Below, piece after piece: positions 61,129-64,000 of a stretch of 64,000 nt of DNA (the first letter of the stretch is position 1; every line of letters begins with the position of its first letter). This stretch comes from Mangrovimonas aestuarii (GTDB lineage Bacteria; Bacteroidota; Bacteroidia; Flavobacteriales; Flavobacteriaceae). The notes beneath the pieces were generated by a model. The model ran no database searches. It was not told the DNA's origin and saw nothing but the letters and a program-made list of their open reading frames with translations. The position numbers and the translations under genes are program-made. The stretch lies in NCBI RefSeq assembly GCF_028767185.1, contig NZ_JARACK010000004.1, positions 248,001 to 312,000 of the forward strand. The letters run 5' to 3'.

Positions 61129-63063
61129 ATGAAATATTTACTACTTTGTGCAGCTATGCTAGCAGGAGGTTCTGTGGCTTTTTCACAAACTGCAGATGAA
61201 AGAGAAGCAATAGCTAATAGTTACAATAAGGAAGTTATAGAAACACTTAAGTCTGAGCTTAAGAAAAATGAAACTGACATTAAACGGGCTATTGAAGAGT
61301 ATTTAATCAATAACCCTACCGTTAAAAGAACTGTAGTTGAATCAGGAAGACTTTACCAAATTGTAAATATCATTGATGGCAAGCCAGTTTATATTGCAAC
61401 AGATAACGAAGATGCTGCTGCTGCTACCAACACAGACGATTTACATCCTGGTGGTAGTTTAGGATTGAGTTTAGAGGGTGAAGGTATGATGATTGGTGTT
61501 TGGGACGGTGAGCATGCACTGCCTACTCACGTAGAGTTTCAATCCGGAGGAAGTTCTAGAGTGTCAACTCCAGATAGTGGTATTGGAAGTCCTATTGTAG
61601 CCGATCATGGAACTCACGTTACAGGTACAATTGGAGCAAGTGGTGTAAATTCTTCAGCAAAGGGAATGGCACCAAAGGCAAGTTTAATTTCTTACGATTG
61701 GGATAGTGATCAATTTGAAGTTGCTACTGAAGCTAGTAACGGATTGCTAATATCTAACCATTCATATGGAGTTCCTATTAAAAATAACCAAGGTGAGATG
61801 AATGCTCCAACTTGGTTAATGGGAGCCTATAGTAGTGCTTCTAAAAACTGGGACGATATTGCGGTAGCTGCACCTTATTACTTAACGGTGGTTTCTGCAG
61901 GAAATGATGGAACAACTACTTATGATGGTGGCTTTGCTTTTGGTTATGATAAGCTTACAGGAAATAAGAACTCAAAGAATATCTTAGTGGTTGCCAACGC
62001 TAGCCCTACATTAAATGTTATTACGGGGCAGTTAACATCCTTATCGATCAATTCAAGTAGTAGTCAAGGTCCTTCTGACGATGGTCGTATAAAACCTGAT
62101 ATTGCCGGAGACGGAACTGGTGTTTTCTCAACTTTGAGTACAGGAACCACTTCCTACGGGGCAATGTCTGGTACTTCCATGGCAGCTCCAAATGTTGCAG
62201 GAGCTTTATTGTTATTGCAAGAACATTATAACGACTTAAATGGAGCCTATATGAAATCGTATGCATTAAAAGGACTTGCATGTCATACTGCATTAGACGA
62301 TAATAATAAAGTTGGCCCAGATCCAAATTTTGGTTGGGGATTTCTTGATACAGCCTTTGCTGCCGAAACAATTACCAACGCTAACATAGGGACTGCTATT
62401 ATAGATGATCTTACTTTAAGTCAAGGTGGGACTTATTCTGTAACTGTCAATGTTGCTGATAGCTCAGAACCACTAAAGGCATCAATTTGTTGGTTAGATC
62501 CTTCTGGAGCTCCTCAAACACAGCAATTAAATAGTACTACTCCGGCGTTAGTAAATGATCTGGATATTAGAGTTACAGATGAGTCTGGCAACACCTATTA
62601 TCCTTGGAAGTTGCAAATAAGCAGTGTTACTTCACCTGCTATTACAGGTGATAACATTGTTGATAATGTTGAACGTATCGATATAGAAACTCCTTCAGCT
62701 GGAACTTACACCATTACTGTTTCTCATAAGGATATACTTAGTGGTTTCAGTCAAGATTTTGCTCTAATTGTAACTGGATCAAATGTTACATTGGGAGTAG
62801 AGGATAATACAATAGAAGGTTTTGGAGTTTGGCCTAACCCAGCAGATAATATTCTTAATTTTACTATGAAATCTATGGACAGTCAAGATGTGAATGTACA
62901 GCTTGTAGATATTCATGGTAGAATAGTTTATACGAATATTGTTTCAGGGCAATCCTCGCAAATTACAAGCTCAATTAATACAAAACAATTTGCTAGTGGA
63001 ATGTATTTCCTTAACATCAATCAAGGAAAGTATTCGACAGTAAAGAAAGTGATATTAAAATAA
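61129..63063 (+). CDS. Secreted subtilisin-like serine protease (S8) with T9SS type A sorting domain
   Basis: 644 aa from the ATG at 61129 (MKYLLLCAAMLAGGSVAFSQ, signal peptide). An upstream start at 61063 would lie within the terminator of the previous operon. The S8 catalytic set is complete: D126 (GVWDGEHA), H160 (ADHGTHVTG), N259 (SAGNDG) and S350 (GTSMAAPNVAG). Residues about 420-550 are a P/proprotein-convertase-like beta region (YSVTVNVADSSEPLKASICW). The last 75 or so residues (VWPNPADNILNFTM ... FASGMYFLNINQGKYSTVKKVILK) are a T9SS type A sorting signal. The enzyme is exported to the surface or medium. The neighbouring SusCD pair suggests uptake of the peptides it makes. Confidence 0.92.
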   Translation: MKYLLLCAAMLAGGSVAFSQTADEREAIANSYNKEVIETLKSELKKNETDIKRAIEEYLINNPTVKRTVVESGRLYQIVNIIDGKPVYIATDNEDAAAATNTDDLHPGGSLGLSLEGEGMMIGVWDGEHALPTHVEFQSGGSSRVSTPDSGIGSPIVADHGTHVTGTIGASGVNSSAKGMAPKASLISYDWDSDQFEVATEASNGLLISNHSYGVPIKNNQGEMNAPTWLMGAYSSASKNWDDIAVAAPYYLTVVSAGNDGTTTYDGGFAFGYDKLTGNKNSKNILVVANASPTLNVITGQLTSLSINSSSSQGPSDDGRIKPDIAGDGTGVFSTLSTGTTSYGAMSGTSMAAPNVAGALLLLQEHYNDLNGAYMKSYALKGLACHTALDDNNKVGPDPNFGWGFLDTAFAAETITNANIGTAIIDDLTLSQGGTYSVTVNVADSSEPLKASICWLDPSGAPQTQQLNSTTPALVNDLDIRVTDESGNTYYPWKLQISSVTSPAITGDNIVDNVERIDIETPSAGTYTITVSHKDILSGFSQDFALIVTGSNVTLGVEDNTIEGFGVWPNPADNILNFTMKSMDSQDVNVQLVDIHGRIVYTNIVSGQSSQITSSINTKQFASGMYFLNINQGKYSTVKKVILK

Positions 63064-63078
63064 TCATATTTATATCTT

Positions 63079-63113
63079 TTAAAAAGGCGATGCATATGCA
63101 TCGCCTTTTTTAA
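63079..63113. terminator. Terminator of the subtilase gene
   Basis: Perfect self-complementary 15-bp arms AAAAAGGCGATGCAT/ATGCATCGCCTTTTT (63081-63110), a complete palindrome ending in T's. Confidence 0.9.
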
Positions 63114-63174
63114 TTTATAAAAACGATGTACAAGCAATATGTTAATTCTACATTACCCTATCAATAGAAATAAT

Positions 63175-63182
63175 TACTTTTG
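63175..63182 (+). promoter_or_regulatory. Candidate -7 box of the porin gene
   Basis: TACTTTTG matches TAnnTTTG, 18 bp before the ATG at 63201. Confidence 0.45.
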
Positions 63183-63200
63183 CTTCCAGAAAATCTATTC

Positions 63201-64000
63201 ATGATAAAGAGAATTATTTTGATAAGCTGTTTGCTTATGCTTAGTGGTATGGTTCATGCTCAGATACCTTCTAAGAAACAATCTAAGCGTTTGCCCGAAA
63301 AAGGAGGTAAAACAATTTCAGATTCGATTGGGGGAGTAAGTAATAAAGGGGTGCTCTCTGACTTTAAAAAGGAAGAGTTAAGTATTACTGATTACAAGAT
63401 AATTTCACGTGAAAGGGATACAACATTTGTTGATACTACTTTAAGTATTTATAAGGAATATAAATTCAATTATTTACGAAAAGACGATTTTGAATTACTC
63501 CCTTTTTCTAATATGGGACAAACTTACAATAGCTTAAGTTATCAGTTTCAAAACGTACAGACCGTTCCTAGTTTAGGTTCGCAGGCAAAGCATTTCAATT
63601 ATATGGAGGCTAAAGACATAAATTATTATCATGTGCCTACACCACTTAGTGAGTTGATGTATAAGTCTGCTTTTGAACAAGGGCAATTGCTGGATGCTTT
63701 TTTTACCACTAATATTTCAAAACAAATTAACTTTTCGGTTGCCTATAAAGGCATGCGTTCATTGGGTAAGTACCAACACATCCTTTCGAGTACAGGAAAT
63801 TTTAGAACCACTTTGGGGTACATTTCGAAAAACGGTCGCTACGATTTAAAGACTCATTTTGTTAGTCAAGATATACTCAATGAAGAAAATGGAGGTATAA
63901 TAGATGAACAAATATCAGAGTTTGAAAGTGGCAATCAAGAATTTAAAGATAGAGGGGTATTTGATGTTAATTTTGAAGATGTAGAAACTATGTTGAGGGG
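63201..64000 (+). CDS. Putative porin (Bacteroidota Porin_10-like), 3' end outside window
   Basis: The frame opens with ATG at 63201 and runs, without stop, for 266 codons to the window edge. Signal peptide (about 1-21, MIKRIILISCLLMLSGMVHAQ), then a Ser/Lys-rich stretch and KEYKFNYLRKDDFELLPFSNMGQTYNSLSYQF at about 85-116, a hallmark of the Bacteroidota 'putative porin' family, followed by ELMYKSAFEQGQLLDAFFTTNISKQINFSVAYKGMRSLG. The later strands alternate polar and aromatic residues as in outer-membrane barrels. The C-terminal part is missing, so barrel closure cannot be checked. Confidence 0.85.
   Translation, partial: MIKRIILISCLLMLSGMVHAQIPSKKQSKRLPEKGGKTISDSIGGVSNKGVLSDFKKEELSITDYKIISRERDTTFVDTTLSIYKEYKFNYLRKDDFELLPFSNMGQTYNSLSYQFQNVQTVPSLGSQAKHFNYMEAKDINYYHVPTPLSELMYKSAFEQGQLLDAFFTTNISKQINFSVAYKGMRSLGKYQHILSSTGNFRTTLGYISKNGRYDLKTHFVSQDILNEENGGIIDEQISEFESGNQEFKDRGVFDVNFEDVETMLR

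Noticed and set aside
1-64000. tRNA, rRNA, prophage, integron, CRISPR or toxin-antitoxin loci
   Set aside because: None seen on reading both strands: no CCA-ended cloverleaf was noticed, no rRNA-like block, no phage or recombinase gene, no regularly spaced repeats.

Overview
The window looks like a chromosomal segment of a flavobacterium (Bacteroidota, probably family Flavobacteriaceae). The signs are a SusC/SusD pair, a type IX secretion system (T9SS) plug protein, a protease with a C-terminal T9SS sorting domain, many 'SCS..D/SCG..' lipoproteins, Na+-NQR, Omp28- and DUF5522-type proteins, AT-rich spacers, and promoters of the flavobacterial TAnnTTTG type in place of clear Shine-Dalgarno sites. 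The genus cannot be told from this. I saw no rRNA, tRNA, phage, insertion sequence or CRISPR.

Layout: 1-13.5 kb is mixed housekeeping: an edge-truncated T9SS-type surface protein, an aminotransferase with a fatty acid desaturase, rsmG, a TlpA/Omp28/beta-barrel envelope group, pruA, an NRDE-family pair, apaG and the T9SS plug protein. 13.7-19.8 kb is the complete nqrABCDEF operon for the Na+-pumping NADH:quinone reductase. 21.2-38.1 kb is one long co-directional block: a TetR regulator, paaE-A-B-C-D-G-H-I-J-Z, a hydratase in the paaF position, paaY, then the E2 and fused E1 of a branched-chain-type 2-oxoacid dehydrogenase with an aminotransferase between them. 38.2-54.7 kb returns to housekeeping and envelope genes: csp, hutU, a DUF5522 protein, an ACC-deaminase-like enzyme, a glucosaminidase, hemL, a response regulator, lysS, yqaE/Pmp3, lipB, a nucleoid-associated protein and rnhB. 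55.5-63.1 kb is a SusC-SusD-lipoprotein-subtilase locus that looks built for peptide uptake. A putative porin runs off the right edge.

How the genes work together: the paa block encodes ring epoxidation of phenylacetyl-CoA (PaaABCDE), isomerisation (PaaG), ring cleavage (PaaZ) and beta-oxidation (PaaF-like, PaaH, PaaJ) to acetyl-CoA and succinyl-CoA. No phenylacetate-CoA ligase (PaaK) is present. The tightly linked aminotransferase and 2-oxoacid dehydrogenase could instead make phenylacetyl-CoA directly from phenylalanine via phenylpyruvate. This is an inference and is the most interesting idea in the window. A perfect inverted repeat at the predicted transcription start of paaE is a likely operator for the TetR protein. 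Several hairpin-forming repeats sit in the gaps inside this operon.

Limits: family names rest on recognised motifs, lengths and context read by eye; no database search was run.
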